From Microcella sp. (GTDB taxonomy: Bacteria > Actinomycetota > Actinomycetes > Actinomycetales > Microbacteriaceae): a stretch of 64,000 bases of DNA. Below, in pieces: positions 7,669 to 18,649 of the stretch (the first letter of the stretch is position 1; every line of letters starts with the position of its first letter). The notes under the pieces are model-generated. The model searched no databases. It worked only from the letters and a program-made list of their open reading frames with translations, and was not told the DNA's origin. A program made the position numbers and the translations under genes. The stretch spans positions 1,240,001-1,304,000 of the forward strand of contig NZ_CP075524.1 in NCBI RefSeq assembly GCF_025808395.1, in the 5' to 3' direction.

Positions 7669-8343
7669 TCAGGGGCGCGGCTCTGCAGGCTGCGCCGCGC
7701 GGCTTCGGTGGCGCGCGATGGCGGCGGAGATCATCCACCCCACCACATCGACCACCGCGTGCAGCGCTATCAACAGAACCGCCGCAGCCGGCCCCCACTG
7801 CAGTTCGACGATGAGAATAATGCCCAGAATGATGCCGACGTGCAGCACGATGATGCGCGGGTAGGCGCTGAACATGAGCATGGTGCCGCGCAGCTGCGGC
7901 ATCGGGCCCAGGCGGGCGGCGAGCACTTGCACGGTGCCGCCGATGATCCACACGAGCAGGGCGCCCCACCACAGAAACGCAGACTCAGGGGCGAGGCCGG
8001 GCGGCAGCATCACGCCGCCCACCAGCAGCAGCACGAAGATGCCGTGCACGAACGTGAACCCGCCGTAGTGCATGACGAAGAAGCCCGCGAGCTTCACGCC
8101 CGCGCCCGGACCATAGACGGGCTGCCCATTGATCGAGAGGCCCTTCACGACGCTCGGGTCATCGCCGCCGGGGGCTTTCGCCGAGCGCAGCAGCTTGATG
8201 AACATCGCGATGCCGAGGCTCACATTCTCGAGCCAATAGAGCAGCACGATCTCGCGCCAATCCCAGCCGAGCAGCAGCACACCCACGAGCGGCAGTGCGA
8301 TGAACGCGACCAACATCAGGAAGCGGGTGAGGGTGGGCGTCAT
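7669..8343 (-). CDS. DUF6498-type integral membrane protein
   Basis: The 224-residue protein has about five or six hydrophobic segments (roughly 7-25, 30-50, 85-112, 122-145, 152-178 and 182-208). A conserved-looking YWLENVSLG near the first loop is typical of DUF6498 proteins, which have no established function. There is a short Arg/Pro-rich cytoplasmic tail. The gene ends 51 bp upstream of gatB on the same strand, so it may be co-transcribed with gatB, though nothing in its sequence suggests a role in tRNA amidation. Family assignment is from memory of that motif. Confidence 0.7.
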   Translation of the reverse strand: MTPTLTRFLMLVAFIALPLVGVLLLGWDWREIVLLYWLENVSLGIAMFIKLLRSAKAPGGDDPSVVKGLSINGQPVYGPGAGVKLAGFFVMHYGGFTFVHGIFVLLLVGGVMLPPGLAPESAFLWWGALLVWIIGGTVQVLAARLGPMPQLRGTMLMFSAYPRIIVLHVGIILGIILIVELQWGPAAAVLLIALHAVVDVVGWMISAAIARHRSRAAQPAEPRP

Positions 8344-8582
8344 GGTCGTAGATTCTTGCAGGCTCGGGATGCTCGCGGGGGGTCGTGCGCGGGTGCTGGG
8401 TGTGGCGGCTTGGGTGCGTGGGTGATCGCGGGTCGGGGGTGCGTTGTTGCGGGGTGCGTGTGTGCGTCCTCGCGGCTCGCCCTGGCCGGCGCGACTCCTC
8501 CACAGGGCGCGGGCTCGAGTTCTTATCCACGAGTTCTGCTCAACATATGTACATGCGTTCTAGTGTGCGAGAGAATTGCAGC

Positions 8583-10076
8583 ATGCCTTCTTCGAACACA
8601 CTGACGACTCCCCGTGAGGGCGTTCAGTGTGCCGTCGAGGGCGCAGTCGGGTCAGACCAGCGCGCGGCGTTCTCGGTGCCGGCACTCGAGTTGCTCGCGC
8701 GTGAGTCGATCGAGAGCTTGAGCGATGACGCGCTCATGGCGTTGCAGTCAGAGCTGGCCGAGTTGCGGCGGCGAACCGATGCGAACCTCGCGCTGCTCGC
8801 CGATGACATCGCGCGGCGCTCTCACTACGAGCTCGGCCACTCGGGGCTCGCGCAGCGGCTGGGCAGTCGCACGCCTGAGAACCTCGTGCAACGCCTCACC
8901 GGAACCAGCGGCCGCGACGCCGCCGCCCTCGTGCGCGTGGGGTCGATGATGGCCGGTCGTGCTGCGTCGGGTGCGGCCGGCGGTGGTGATGCAGATTCTG
9001 AGTCGGCTGGTGGCGACCCGAGCAGTGCTGGCACGTCGGCCAGCGCCTCGCCGTGGTTGCGCGACGTGGTCGACGCAGTGAGCACGTCTCTGCTCAGCGT
9101 CGAGGCTGCCGACGTGATCGGTCGAGGGTTGGGGCGGCCCGATGACCTCATCACGGTCGCGCAGCTCGCTGAGGCCGCGACTGCCCTCGTCGCCGAAGCG
9201 TCAGTGCTCACGATCGAGCAGCTCGCGGTGCGGGCCCGGCAGGCTCGAGCGCTGCTCGACCTCGAGGCCGAGCCGTCACGCATCGCCGAGCGCGAGCAGA
9301 CCTTGCGGGCCCGGCGCTTTCTGCGGCTCAGCCGCCAAGACGACGGCATGACGCGCCTCAACGCCCTCCTCGACCCTGCGTCTGCAGCCCTTGTGCGCGA
9401 CGCCGTCGACGCCGCCACCTCGCCCCGTCGCGGCGGCCCGCGCTTCGTCGATGCTGGCGAGCGAGACCGTGCCGAACGGATGCTGCACGACAGCCGCACC
9501 ACCGACCAACTCGCACTCGACGCCGTCGTCGAACTCATCCGACTCGGTGGCGCCGTCGCCCCGAGCGCGGTGATCGGCGTGCGCGCGCCTGCCGTGCAGG
9601 TCATCGTGGCCGAGCGCGACCTTCGCTCAGGCCATGGCCTGGCGCGATTCGAAGGGCAGAGCGAGCCGGTGAGTGTCGCCACGGCCGCGTCGCACGCTTG
9701 CGCGTCCGGGGTCGTCCCGATCGTGATTGACGACTCCGGCAACGTGCTCGCACTCGGCCGCCAGACTCGGCTGTTCACCCGACGCCAGCGCATCGCCCTC
9801 GCCGCACGAGACGGCGGATGCCGGTTTCCCGGGTGCGAACGACCACCCTCATGGGCGGAGGCGCACCACATCATTCCCTGGAGCGAAGGCGGAGCGACCG
9901 ACGTCAGCAACGCCGTGCTGCTCTGCCGACATCACCACCTGCTGCTGCACAACAACCAGTGGCAGCTCACCCGAATCGACGGCGCACTGCACGTAGTTCC
10001 GCCACCCGACATCGACGCCGAGCAGCGACCGATACCTGCGCCCAGCAAGAGCCCCACACTCGCACGAGCGGGGTGA
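8583..10076 (+). CDS. DUF222 domain HNH endonuclease (13E12-repeat type)
   Basis: The 497-residue product has the alpha-helical DUF222 region over most of its length and a C-terminal HNH nuclease domain. The HNH residues are visible as CRFPGCERP, then EAHHIIPWSEGG and LLCRHHHLLLHNNQW, so both zinc-binding Cys and the catalytic His are intact. Families of such genes are multicopy in Actinobacteria and behave like selfish or mobile genes, but their role is not settled. ATG 8583 is chosen since the sequence before it (from 8385) is low-complexity and unlike the family. The gene is opposite in strand to its neighbours and separates gatCA from gatB, which suggests it was inserted. Confidence 0.85.
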   Translation: MPSSNTLTTPREGVQCAVEGAVGSDQRAAFSVPALELLARESIESLSDDALMALQSELAELRRRTDANLALLADDIARRSHYELGHSGLAQRLGSRTPENLVQRLTGTSGRDAAALVRVGSMMAGRAASGAAGGGDADSESAGGDPSSAGTSASASPWLRDVVDAVSTSLLSVEAADVIGRGLGRPDDLITVAQLAEAATALVAEASVLTIEQLAVRARQARALLDLEAEPSRIAEREQTLRARRFLRLSRQDDGMTRLNALLDPASAALVRDAVDAATSPRRGGPRFVDAGERDRAERMLHDSRTTDQLALDAVVELIRLGGAVAPSAVIGVRAPAVQVIVAERDLRSGHGLARFEGQSEPVSVATAASHACASGVVPIVIDDSGNVLALGRQTRLFTRRQRIALAARDGGCRFPGCERPPSWAEAHHIIPWSEGGATDVSNAVLLCRHHHLLLHNNQWQLTRIDGALHVVPPPDIDAEQRPIPAPSKSPTLARAG

Positions 10077-10078
10077 AG

Positions 10079-10176
10079 CGCGCGCGGCGAAACATGGCCG
10101 TGCGCGGGGAGGGCGGGATGCGGGCTGGGCTAGGCGCGGGCTGGGCGAGACGCGCGCGGCGAAACATGGCCGTGCG
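10079..10176. repeat. 26-bp perfect direct repeat (two copies)
   Basis: The identical 26-bp sequences at 10079-10104 and 10151-10176 contain GCGAAACATGGCCGTGCG and lie 72 bp apart, directly after the HNH gene stop codon. The intervening sequence also has two GCGGGCTGGGC-like copies, so the whole unit may be a tandem duplication of about 72 bp. Confidence 0.85.
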
Positions 10177-10219
10177 GGGTGCGAGGTGCGAGCTTCGAGG
10201 TGCTGGCTGGCTCTTGTCT

Positions 10220-11842
10220 CTACCCGAGCGACGGCGCCTGCGCCCAGAGCGGCCCGCCCCACTGCTGCTCGAGCAGAGCCTCGATGCCCGCACCCGCCTC
10301 ATACAGCCGCGCGTCCTCACGCGCGGGCGCCATGAGCTGCAGGCCCACCGGCAGACCATCCTCCGGAGCGAGCCCCATCGGCAGACCCATGCCCGGCACA
10401 CCCGCCAAGTTCGCCGGAATCGTCGTCACATCGTTCAAATACATCGCCAGCGGGTCAGCCATCTTCTCGCCGAACCTGAACGCCGTCGTCGGCGCACTCG
10501 GCGACACCAGAATGTCTGCCTGCTCGAAGCACGACGCGAAATCGCGCTGAATGAGCGTGCGCACCTTCTGCGCGCTGCCGTAGTACGCGTCGTAGTAGCC
10601 GGCGCTCAGCGCATACGTGCCCAAGATGATGCGTCGCTTCACCTCGGGCCCGAACCCTGCCTCGCGAGTCGCACCCATGACGTCTTCGACCGTTCCCGAC
10701 ACATCGGCGCGCATACCGAAGCGCACCGAATCGAACTTCGCCAGGTTGCTCGACGCCTCCGCCGGAAGAATCAGGTAGTACGCCGCGATCGCATACTCGA
10801 AGTTCGGCGCCGACACCTCGACGATCTCGGCACCCGCATTCGCGAGCAGATCGAGCGTCTCGGTGAAGCGCTGCTTGACGCCCGCCTGGAATCCGCCGCC
10901 GTCGCCGCGCAACTGCGTCACCACGCCGACCCGCAATCCCTTCAGCGACTCACCCGACGCCCCGCGCCGCGCGGCCTCGGCCATCGACGGCCACGCGTCG
11001 GGAATGCTCGTGGCGTCGCGCGGATCATGCCCGCCGATGACGTCGTGCACGTGCGCAGCATCCAGCACCGAACGCGACACCGGCCCCACCTGGTCGAGCG
11101 ACGATGCGAGCGCGATCGCGCCATAGCGACTGACGCCCCCATAGGTCGGCTTGACGCCGACCGAGCCGGTCACCGCTGCCGGCTGACGGATGCTGCCGCC
11201 GGTGTCGCTCCCGAGAGCAACAGGCGCTTCGAAAGCCGAGACCGCCGCGGCCGAGCCGCCGCCCGAACCGCCCGGAATGCGCGACAGATCCCACGGGTTC
11301 TTCGTCGGGCCGTAGGCGGAGTGCTCGGTGCTCGACCCCATGGCGAACTCGTCCATGTTGGTCTTGCCGAGCGGAATCATGCGCGCCGCGCGAAGCCGAG
11401 CGACGACGGTCGCGTCGTACGGCGGAACCCAGCCTTCGAGAATCTTCGAGCCGCTCGTGCTCGGCATGTCGAGCGTGCAGAGCACATCTTTGATCGCGAT
11501 CGGCACCCCGGCGAGCGCTGGCAGGTCGTGCCCAGCCGCACGGTCGGCGTCGACCTGCGCTGCGGTGTCGAGCGCGGCGGCGTTCACGTGCAAGAAGGCG
11601 TGCACGTCACCGTCGACAGCTGCGATGCGGTTGAGGTGCGCGCGCGTGACGTCGACGCTCGAGACCTCGCCCGAGGCGAGCAGGGTCGAGAGCTGCGCGG
11701 CCGAGAGTCGCGTGAGATCAGTCGGGGCACTGGGGGTGTTGGCGCCGGGCGTGGTCGCGCCGGGCGTGGTCGCGCCGGGCGAGTTTCCGCCGGGGCCGGT
11801 CGCGTTGCGGTCGGCTGCGCTGGGGGTTGCTGCGCCGCTCAC
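10220..11842 (-). CDS. gatA: Asp-tRNA(Asn)/Glu-tRNA(Gln) amidotransferase subunit A
   Basis: This amidase-signature enzyme releases ammonia from glutamine for GatB. The Ser-cisSer-Lys triad is in place: Lys118 in AIKDV, Ser193 in PGGSGGGS and Ser217 in DTGGSIRQP, with the spacing of canonical GatA. At 540 residues it is longer than usual because of an N-terminal extension of about 39 residues containing GATTP repeats that precede the normal start region LTRLSAAQL. The GTG start overlaps the gatC stop (GTGA), indicating translational coupling. An internal start near residue 40 is possible, which would remove the unusual extension. The extension is encoded by a 15-bp DNA repeat at 11742-11784. 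Confidence 0.95.
   Translation of the reverse strand: MSGAATPSAADRNATGPGGNSPGATTPGATTPGANTPSAPTDLTRLSAAQLSTLLASGEVSSVDVTRAHLNRIAAVDGDVHAFLHVNAAALDTAAQVDADRAAGHDLPALAGVPIAIKDVLCTLDMPSTSGSKILEGWVPPYDATVVARLRAARMIPLGKTNMDEFAMGSSTEHSAYGPTKNPWDLSRIPGGSGGGSAAAVSAFEAPVALGSDTGGSIRQPAAVTGSVGVKPTYGGVSRYGAIALASSLDQVGPVSRSVLDAAHVHDVIGGHDPRDATSIPDAWPSMAEAARRGASGESLKGLRVGVVTQLRGDGGGFQAGVKQRFTETLDLLANAGAEIVEVSAPNFEYAIAAYYLILPAEASSNLAKFDSVRFGMRADVSGTVEDVMGATREAGFGPEVKRRIILGTYALSAGYYDAYYGSAQKVRTLIQRDFASCFEQADILVSPSAPTTAFRFGEKMADPLAMYLNDVTTIPANLAGVPGMGLPMGLAPEDGLPVGLQLMAPAREDARLYEAGAGIEALLEQQWGGPLWAQAPSLG
11742..11784. repeat. 15-bp tandem repeat inside gatA 5' end
   Basis: Two exact copies of GCGCCGGGCGTGGTC (11742-11756 and 11757-11771) are followed by a diverged third copy. 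They encode the repeated GATTP residues near the GatA N-terminus on the minus strand. Confidence 0.8.
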
Positions 11843-12138
11843 TGCTCCTCCCCCAGAATGGCGGTCACGCGAAAACGGCTGCCGTCGTGGTCGGGCGCGC
11901 CAGCCAGAGCCTGCTCGGTCGTGAGGGTCTCGCCGATCACGTCGGGGCGCATCCCACCCGTCAGCGGAATCGGGTGGCTCGTCGCCGCGACATCATCGCC
12001 CGCAACCTGCTGCACGGTGGCGACCGCGTCGACGATCGCGCCCAACTCTGAGGTCAACTGCTCGATCTCGGCATCGGTCAACGCGATGCGCGCGAGCGAC
12101 GCCAGATGTGCGACGCGCTCGGGCGTGATTTCAGACAT
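11839..12138 (-). CDS. gatC: Asp-tRNA(Asn)/Glu-tRNA(Gln) amidotransferase subunit C
   Basis: The 99-residue protein is the small belt subunit that stabilises the GatA-GatB complex. The N-terminus [18 protein letters not shown] is characteristic of GatC, and the C-terminal part [19 protein letters not shown] is also family-typical. The ATG at 12138 is preferred to a longer upstream frame because GGGAG lies just 5 nt upstream and the family begins here. The gene is the first of a gatC-gatA operon, ends with a 4-bp GTGA overlap into gatA, and diverges from the META lipoprotein gene. Confidence 0.93.
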   Translation of the reverse strand: MSEITPERVAHLASLARIALTDAEIEQLTSELGAIVDAVATVQQVAGDDVAATSHPIPLTGGMRPDVIGETLTTEQALAGAPDHDGSRFRVTAILGEEQ

Positions 12139-12230
12139 GAAGCTCCCAGTAGAGACCGACGGTGGGGGATGCTTCAGTCTACTGAGGCGCAACCCCAACG
12201 TTTCGGCCGTGCCGGTCGTCTCAGAGAGTT

Positions 12231-12237
12231 AAGGAGG
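12231..12237 (+). promoter_or_regulatory. Strong ribosome-binding site of META lipoprotein gene
   Basis: AAGGAGG lies 6 nt upstream of ATG 12244. It fixes the start within a longer open frame that begins at 12106. Confidence 0.8.
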
Positions 12238-12243
12238 CCCACC

Positions 12244-12795
12244 ATGACCCACGCCCGCAGATTGACGTCGCACGCCCGAGCCGCGACGGCGCGAACCGGC
12301 GGCACGACGACGCACGCCCGCACGGCGACGGCACGCACTCGCCGAGCGACCACCGTCGTGGCCGGCATCATGCTCGTCGCCAGCACCGCGTTGCTCGGCG
12401 GCTGCGCGGGAATGATGAACGGCACGAGCGCACTGCAGGGCGAATGGGTGCTCGAGAGCGGCAGTGATGCCGAGGGCACGTTCATCGACTCGATGCGTCC
12501 GATCACTCTGGAGTTCGACGGAGACTCGGTCAGCGGCAGCGCCCCGTGCAATCAGTACACGGGGCCGATGACCCGCGGGCCCGGAGTCGACGGCACCGGG
12601 CCGATCAGCTTCGGCGGCCTCACCCGCACCGAGATGGCGTGCGGTGAACAAGAGCAGAACCTGCTCGAGAATCGTTTCTTCGCAGCGCTCGAGGGCGCCG
12701 ACAGCGTGTCGGTGAGCGACGACGGCGAGCGACTCGAGCTCACCGGAGACGGAGTGTTCTTGAGCTTCGACCGCAGCGAGAAGCGCGAGGGCTAG
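12244..12795 (+). CDS. META-domain lipoprotein
   Basis: The 183-residue product has an unusually long Arg/Thr/Ala-rich n-region (about 36 residues) followed by a hydrophobic stretch and the lipobox LGGC, giving lipidation at Cys54. The mature part is a META/HslJ-like domain, recognised by LQGEWVLESG, ITLEFDGDSVSGSAPCNQYTG split over two strands, and TEMACGEQEQ. META-domain lipoproteins are envelope proteins linked to stress or antibiotic tolerance in other bacteria; a specific role here is unknown. The n-region contains two near-copies of an ART-rich segment, so a shorter start closer to the hydrophobic core is conceivable, but the ribosome-binding site favours ATG 12244. Confidence 0.82.
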   Translation: MTHARRLTSHARAATARTGGTTTHARTATARTRRATTVVAGIMLVASTALLGGCAGMMNGTSALQGEWVLESGSDAEGTFIDSMRPITLEFDGDSVSGSAPCNQYTGPMTRGPGVDGTGPISFGGLTRTEMACGEQEQNLLENRFFAALEGADSVSVSDDGERLELTGDGVFLSFDRSEKREG

Positions 12796-12841
12796 GCGCG
12801 GCGGGGACAGGCGCGCAGAGGGGGTCGGCGCGGCGCGGCTG

Positions 12842-12882
12842 AGCGCGGGCGGGCTCAGCGCGGGCGGGCTCAGCGCGGGCGG
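12842..12882. repeat. 15-bp tandem repeat (2.7 copies)
   Basis: The unit AGCGCGGGCGGGCTC is present exactly at 12842-12856 and 12857-12871, with a partial third copy to 12882. The array overlaps the last codons and stop of the convergent lipoprotein gene. Confidence 0.85.
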
Positions 12883-13310
12883 CACTCGCTCTCACCGAGC
12901 AGCGTGCTCGCATTCGAGCTGACGCGCAGCACGAAGAGCTCACCGTCAGTGCTCTCGCCCTTGACCTCGATCACATCGCCGACATCGGTGCGGGTGACGC
13001 GCATGCCCTGATCGTTCCAGGCGGTCTCGACCCGATCGGCAGCAATACTCACCAGTACCGGAGCATCGCCGATGCGCAGCGCCGGATACCGCTGGCCGGC
13101 GACCCAGAGCGGAATCACGCACTCCCTCGGAGTCGGGTCGTCGAGCACCTGCCAGTCGCCGCCGATGATCGACTGGGTGGCGTCGAGCTCGGCGAGAAAG
13201 CGATCTTGGGCTTCAGCATTCGTGACGGGCGTCGCCTGCTGCACCGCGCATCCGCCCCCCGTGACCACGACGAACGCCGCGACGGCGAGCGCGAGAATGC
13301 GTCGGTGCAT
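12870..13310 (-). CDS. Small secreted lipoprotein of unknown function
   Basis: The 146-residue product starts MHRRILALAVAAF with a clear signal peptide ending in GGGC (lipobox, Cys21). The mature region contains two further cysteines (PRECVIP and ESECRPR), which could form a disulfide. I do not recognise a named domain. ATG 13310 is preferred over the longer frame because the signal peptide begins exactly there. The last codons overlap a GC-rich tandem repeat. It converges with the META lipoprotein gene. Confidence 0.7.
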   Translation of the reverse strand: MHRRILALAVAAFVVVTGGGCAVQQATPVTNAEAQDRFLAELDATQSIIGGDWQVLDDPTPRECVIPLWVAGQRYPALRIGDAPVLVSIAADRVETAWNDQGMRVTRTDVGDVIEVKGESTDGELFVLRVSSNASTLLGESECRPR

Positions 13311-13413
13311 GGCCTCAGGGTATCCGCCGCGTCGCGCAGGCAGCCGCGCGGCGTTCGCTGCGCGAACCCGCACCGCGGCCGGAGCCGCCGTCATCCGCAG
13401 TGCCGCCCGGCGC

Positions 13414-14685
13414 TCAGAGCACGAGTGCGAGGGTGCGCCCGGCGTCTCGCTGCGAGCCGTCGGTGACCAGCTCGCCCTTGTCGATGCCGATGAGCGCAAG
13501 GTTGCGCATCGATTCGGTGCCGGGGCTGAAGTATTCGTTGTGCCCCGTCGAGCTCGCCAGCACGCGGTGGGTGATCACATCGACCGCACCAGCCACGCTC
13601 ATGACTCTCGCCCCGTAGGCGGTCGAGCCCGGGTCGGAGCCGAAGAACGAACTGTTCGGAATCGGATCCCACACCGCTTCGCCCACGAACACGTCGCCGC
13701 GAACATTCAACTCGTGGATGCTCTGCGCGGGGCTTCCGGGTGAGCCGATCATCGCCAGCGCGTCGACGACGGTGTCTTGCTCGAGTGCGAGCAGGGCAGC
13801 GGTTGAGCCGTAAGAGTGCGCGAGCAGCGAGATGAAGGGCTGGTTCTCGCCGCGAAGGGTCTGCAGCCCATCGATGGTCGCAGCGATCGCGTCGCGCCCC
13901 TCGTAGGCAAGGTCGAGGCTGCCGACGTTGAGCAGGTGCGGGGTCTGGTAGCCGATCCAGGCGACAGTGGCGACGGTCTCGAGCGCGACGTTGGCTCCGG
14001 CCTCGGCGAGCAGCGACAACCATGACACCTGCTCGTCGTAGAGTCGCGCCGCGGTGTCGGCCCACTCGACGACGTTGCCTTCGACCGTGATGAACATGCC
14101 GGGAATCAGGTAGCTCACGTAGTCGGCCGTGTCGAGGTCGCCGAGCACGATGGCGACCTTGCCGGCGTCGTGGGTGTCGAGGGAGATGAGCGATCGTGGG
14201 GGGTTGGCCGTCGTCGGGCCCAGCGCGTCGGCGATGGAGTAGAGCATGTTGAGCCGCTGCAGGTTCTGGGCTGCGATCGCACGACCGGCGTTGAGGCCTT
14301 CGAGTTCGAGCTCTCGGATGGTCGATCGCAGTTGGCGCCGGTTGGCGTCATTGCGCACCACGTAGGGCACGCCGTCGAGGTTGCCGATCAGTTCGGGAGC
14401 TCCGAGGGTGAGGTTGCGTCGATCGCTGTCGCTCAGGCTCGCCCACCAGCCTCCGACCTGCGCAGCGGGCGGCGGTGCACTGAGCAGGTCGCGCACGATG
14501 TGGGGGTTCTGCGAGACGAAGTCGCTGACCTGTGACGATGGCACAGCGGAAAGCGCCTGCAGTTGGGCAACCCCGCTGACGCTGACGATCGACGTGCTCG
14601 GCTTGTTTTCGAGCACCGCTGTAGGCCCCGCGACCGTGGCGACGGTGAGCGAGGCGACAATGATCGTCAACGCATCGAGCAACAA
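13414..14685 (-). CDS. Alpha/beta hydrolase (DUF1023 type), probably secreted or membrane-associated
   Basis: The 423-residue protein has a hydrophobic N-terminus (LTIIVASLTVATVAGP), a helical linker with WWASLSDSDRRNL, and a C-terminal alpha/beta-hydrolase domain with nucleophile elbow LAHSYGSTAALL, the form typical of actinobacterial DUF1023 proteins. A plausible acid (DALAMIGSPG region) and the late His in HRVLASSTGHNEY complete a catalytic set. The start is a TTG (14685) with GAGGGG nine bases upstream. The hydrophobic N-terminus suggests secretion, perhaps with envelope ester substrates, but no substrate is known. Confidence 0.72.
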   Translation of the reverse strand: MLLDALTIIVASLTVATVAGPTAVLENKPSTSIVSVSGVAQLQALSAVPSSQVSDFVSQNPHIVRDLLSAPPPAAQVGGWWASLSDSDRRNLTLGAPELIGNLDGVPYVVRNDANRRQLRSTIRELELEGLNAGRAIAAQNLQRLNMLYSIADALGPTTANPPRSLISLDTHDAGKVAIVLGDLDTADYVSYLIPGMFITVEGNVVEWADTAARLYDEQVSWLSLLAEAGANVALETVATVAWIGYQTPHLLNVGSLDLAYEGRDAIAATIDGLQTLRGENQPFISLLAHSYGSTAALLALEQDTVVDALAMIGSPGSPAQSIHELNVRGDVFVGEAVWDPIPNSSFFGSDPGSTAYGARVMSVAGAVDVITHRVLASSTGHNEYFSPGTESMRNLALIGIDKGELVTDGSQRDAGRTLALVL

Positions 14686-14913
14686 GCCGTGATTCCCCTC
14701 GACGCCAAGAATCTGGAATGCCCCAGCTCTTCTCCCTCAGCGTGCTTTTATGGTAGGCGAAAAATCCCCCTCTTTGGGGGTGAACCGAAAGTTCTTTCTC
14801 AATAGACATCCAGCCGTTACACCAACGACATCAAGTGAAAGCGCTGATCAGGGGCGCGAATGCTCCCACCCGCGGGCAGGGTGCGGCGCCGCGGGATGCG
14901 CGCCTCAGTGCCC

Positions 14914-17226
<2,313 letters not shown>

Positions 17227-17317
17227 CTACGAGCGGCATGCGACAGCACGGGGAGGGGTGAGCGGGGACGCCCGGCAGGCGCGAGCGCGGGGGCGGGGGT
17301 CGAGCGCCAGCGACGGT

Positions 17318-18649
17318 CTACCGGCCGAGCACGCGGTCGAGGTAGGGGTTGGCGAAGAGGCGCTCGGGGTCGAGCCGGTCGCGCACGGCGACGAAGTCGT
17401 CGAAGCGCGGGTAGGCGGGCCGGAGGTCGTCGGCAGTGCGACTGTGCAGCTTGCCCCAGTGCGGGCGGCCGTCGTGGGCGCGCATGATCGACTCGGCGGC
17501 GGCGAGGTACTCGCGGTGATCATCCCGAATGTAGCGATGCACGGCGATGTAGCTCGATTCGCGACCGTACGCCGTCGACAGCCACACGTCGTCGGCGGCG
17601 GTCGCCCGAACCTCGACCGGAAACGTCACCCGCCACCCGCGAGCCTCGATGACGCGGTCGAGCTCGCGCATGGCGGGCGCGACGGCGTCGAGCGGCACCG
17701 AGTATTCGAGTTCGCGAAACCGCACTCGCCGCTGCGTCGCGAACACGCGGTGCGAGTAGTCGGCGACGGTGCGGTTGAAGGCGACGCCGCTCGCGAGCCG
17801 GTTGATGCCGGGCACGGTGCCGGGCGCGAGGCCGCCGATGCGGCACAGCAGGCCGTAGAGGTCGTTGCCGAGCAGCTCGTCGTCGACCCAGCGCTGCAGT
17901 CGGCGGGTGGCGGTGCGCGGCGCGTCGGCCGGCAGCCGCGTGTTGTTGCGCGTGAGCGCGAGTTTCGTGTGCGGAAACCAGTAGAACTCGACGTGGTCGG
18001 CCTGCGCTGACCGGTTCGGCCAGTCGTCGAGCACGGCATCGAGGGGCTCCGGATGCTCGTCCGCCGCGAGCACGAACGTCGGCACGGTCTGCACGGTGAG
18101 GTCGACGAGCACCCCGAGGGCGCCGAGCCCGAGGCGGGCGGCGGGCCACAGGTCGGCGTTCTCGGTCGGGCTGATGCTGAGCAGCCTGCCGTCGGCGGTC
18201 GCGAGCGTGACGGCGCGAAGTTGCGTGGCGAGGCCGCCGAAGGCGCGGCCCGTGCCGTGGGTTCCGGTGCTGACGGCGCCCGAGATCGACTGCACGTCGA
18301 TGTCGCCGAGGTTCTCGAAGGCGAGGCCGTGCTCGTGCAGCAGCGCCGAGGCATCGTGCAGCTTCGTGCCGGCGGCGAGGGTGACGAGCCCCGTGCTCGA
18401 GTCGATCGCGGTGAGCCCGGCGAGGTCGGTGAGGTCGAGCTGCACTCCGGGCGCGACGGCGATGCCGGTGAACGAGTGCCCTGAGCCGATGGGCTTCACG
18501 GCGAGGCCACCGGTGCGGGCCCGCGCGATCGCGTCGGCGACCTCGTCGGCGCTCGCGGGGCGCTCGACGCGGGCGGGCGTCACCTGCTCGGTGCGGGCCC
18601 AGTTGCGCCACGGCTTCGCCGTGCCCGTGGGCGTGACGGTCTGCGTCAC
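17318..18649 (-). CDS. FAD-linked sugar-lactone/alditol oxidase (D-arabinono-1,4-lactone oxidase family)
   Basis: The 443-residue flavoprotein has an N-terminal PCMH-type FAD-binding domain. KPIGSGHSFTGIA (about residues 46-58) carries the His that is covalently flavinylated in many family members, and GDIDVQSISGAVSTGTHGTG is split across the second FAD loop. The C-terminal ALO domain includes the typical HWGKLHSRTADDL near the end. Reactions in the family are oxidation of alditols or aldonolactones with O2. The GTG 18649 overlaps the stop of the upstream PLP-enzyme gene by 4 bp (GTGA); the much longer frame extending upstream is out of frame with that gene and is not coding. The pair is probably one operon. 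Confidence 0.88.
   Translation of the reverse strand: MTQTVTPTGTAKPWRNWARTEQVTPARVERPASADEVADAIARARTGGLAVKPIGSGHSFTGIAVAPGVQLDLTDLAGLTAIDSSTGLVTLAAGTKLHDASALLHEHGLAFENLGDIDVQSISGAVSTGTHGTGRAFGGLATQLRAVTLATADGRLLSISPTENADLWPAARLGLGALGVLVDLTVQTVPTFVLAADEHPEPLDAVLDDWPNRSAQADHVEFYWFPHTKLALTRNNTRLPADAPRTATRRLQRWVDDELLGNDLYGLLCRIGGLAPGTVPGINRLASGVAFNRTVADYSHRVFATQRRVRFRELEYSVPLDAVAPAMRELDRVIEARGWRVTFPVEVRATAADDVWLSTAYGRESSYIAVHRYIRDDHREYLAAAESIMRAHDGRPHWGKLHSRTADDLRPAYPRFDDFVAVRDRLDPERLFANPYLDRVLGR

Noticed and set aside
9818..12232. Very long plus-strand open frame (804 codons)
   Set aside because: It lies antisense to gatA and gatC, is Arg/Ala/His-rich and low-complexity, and results from high GC content.
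14348..14809. Alternative minus-strand frame before the DUF1023 hydrolase
   Set aside because: Considered as a frameshifted N-terminus, but its first part has no hydrophobic signal and the TTG start of the hydrolase has a ribosome-binding site.
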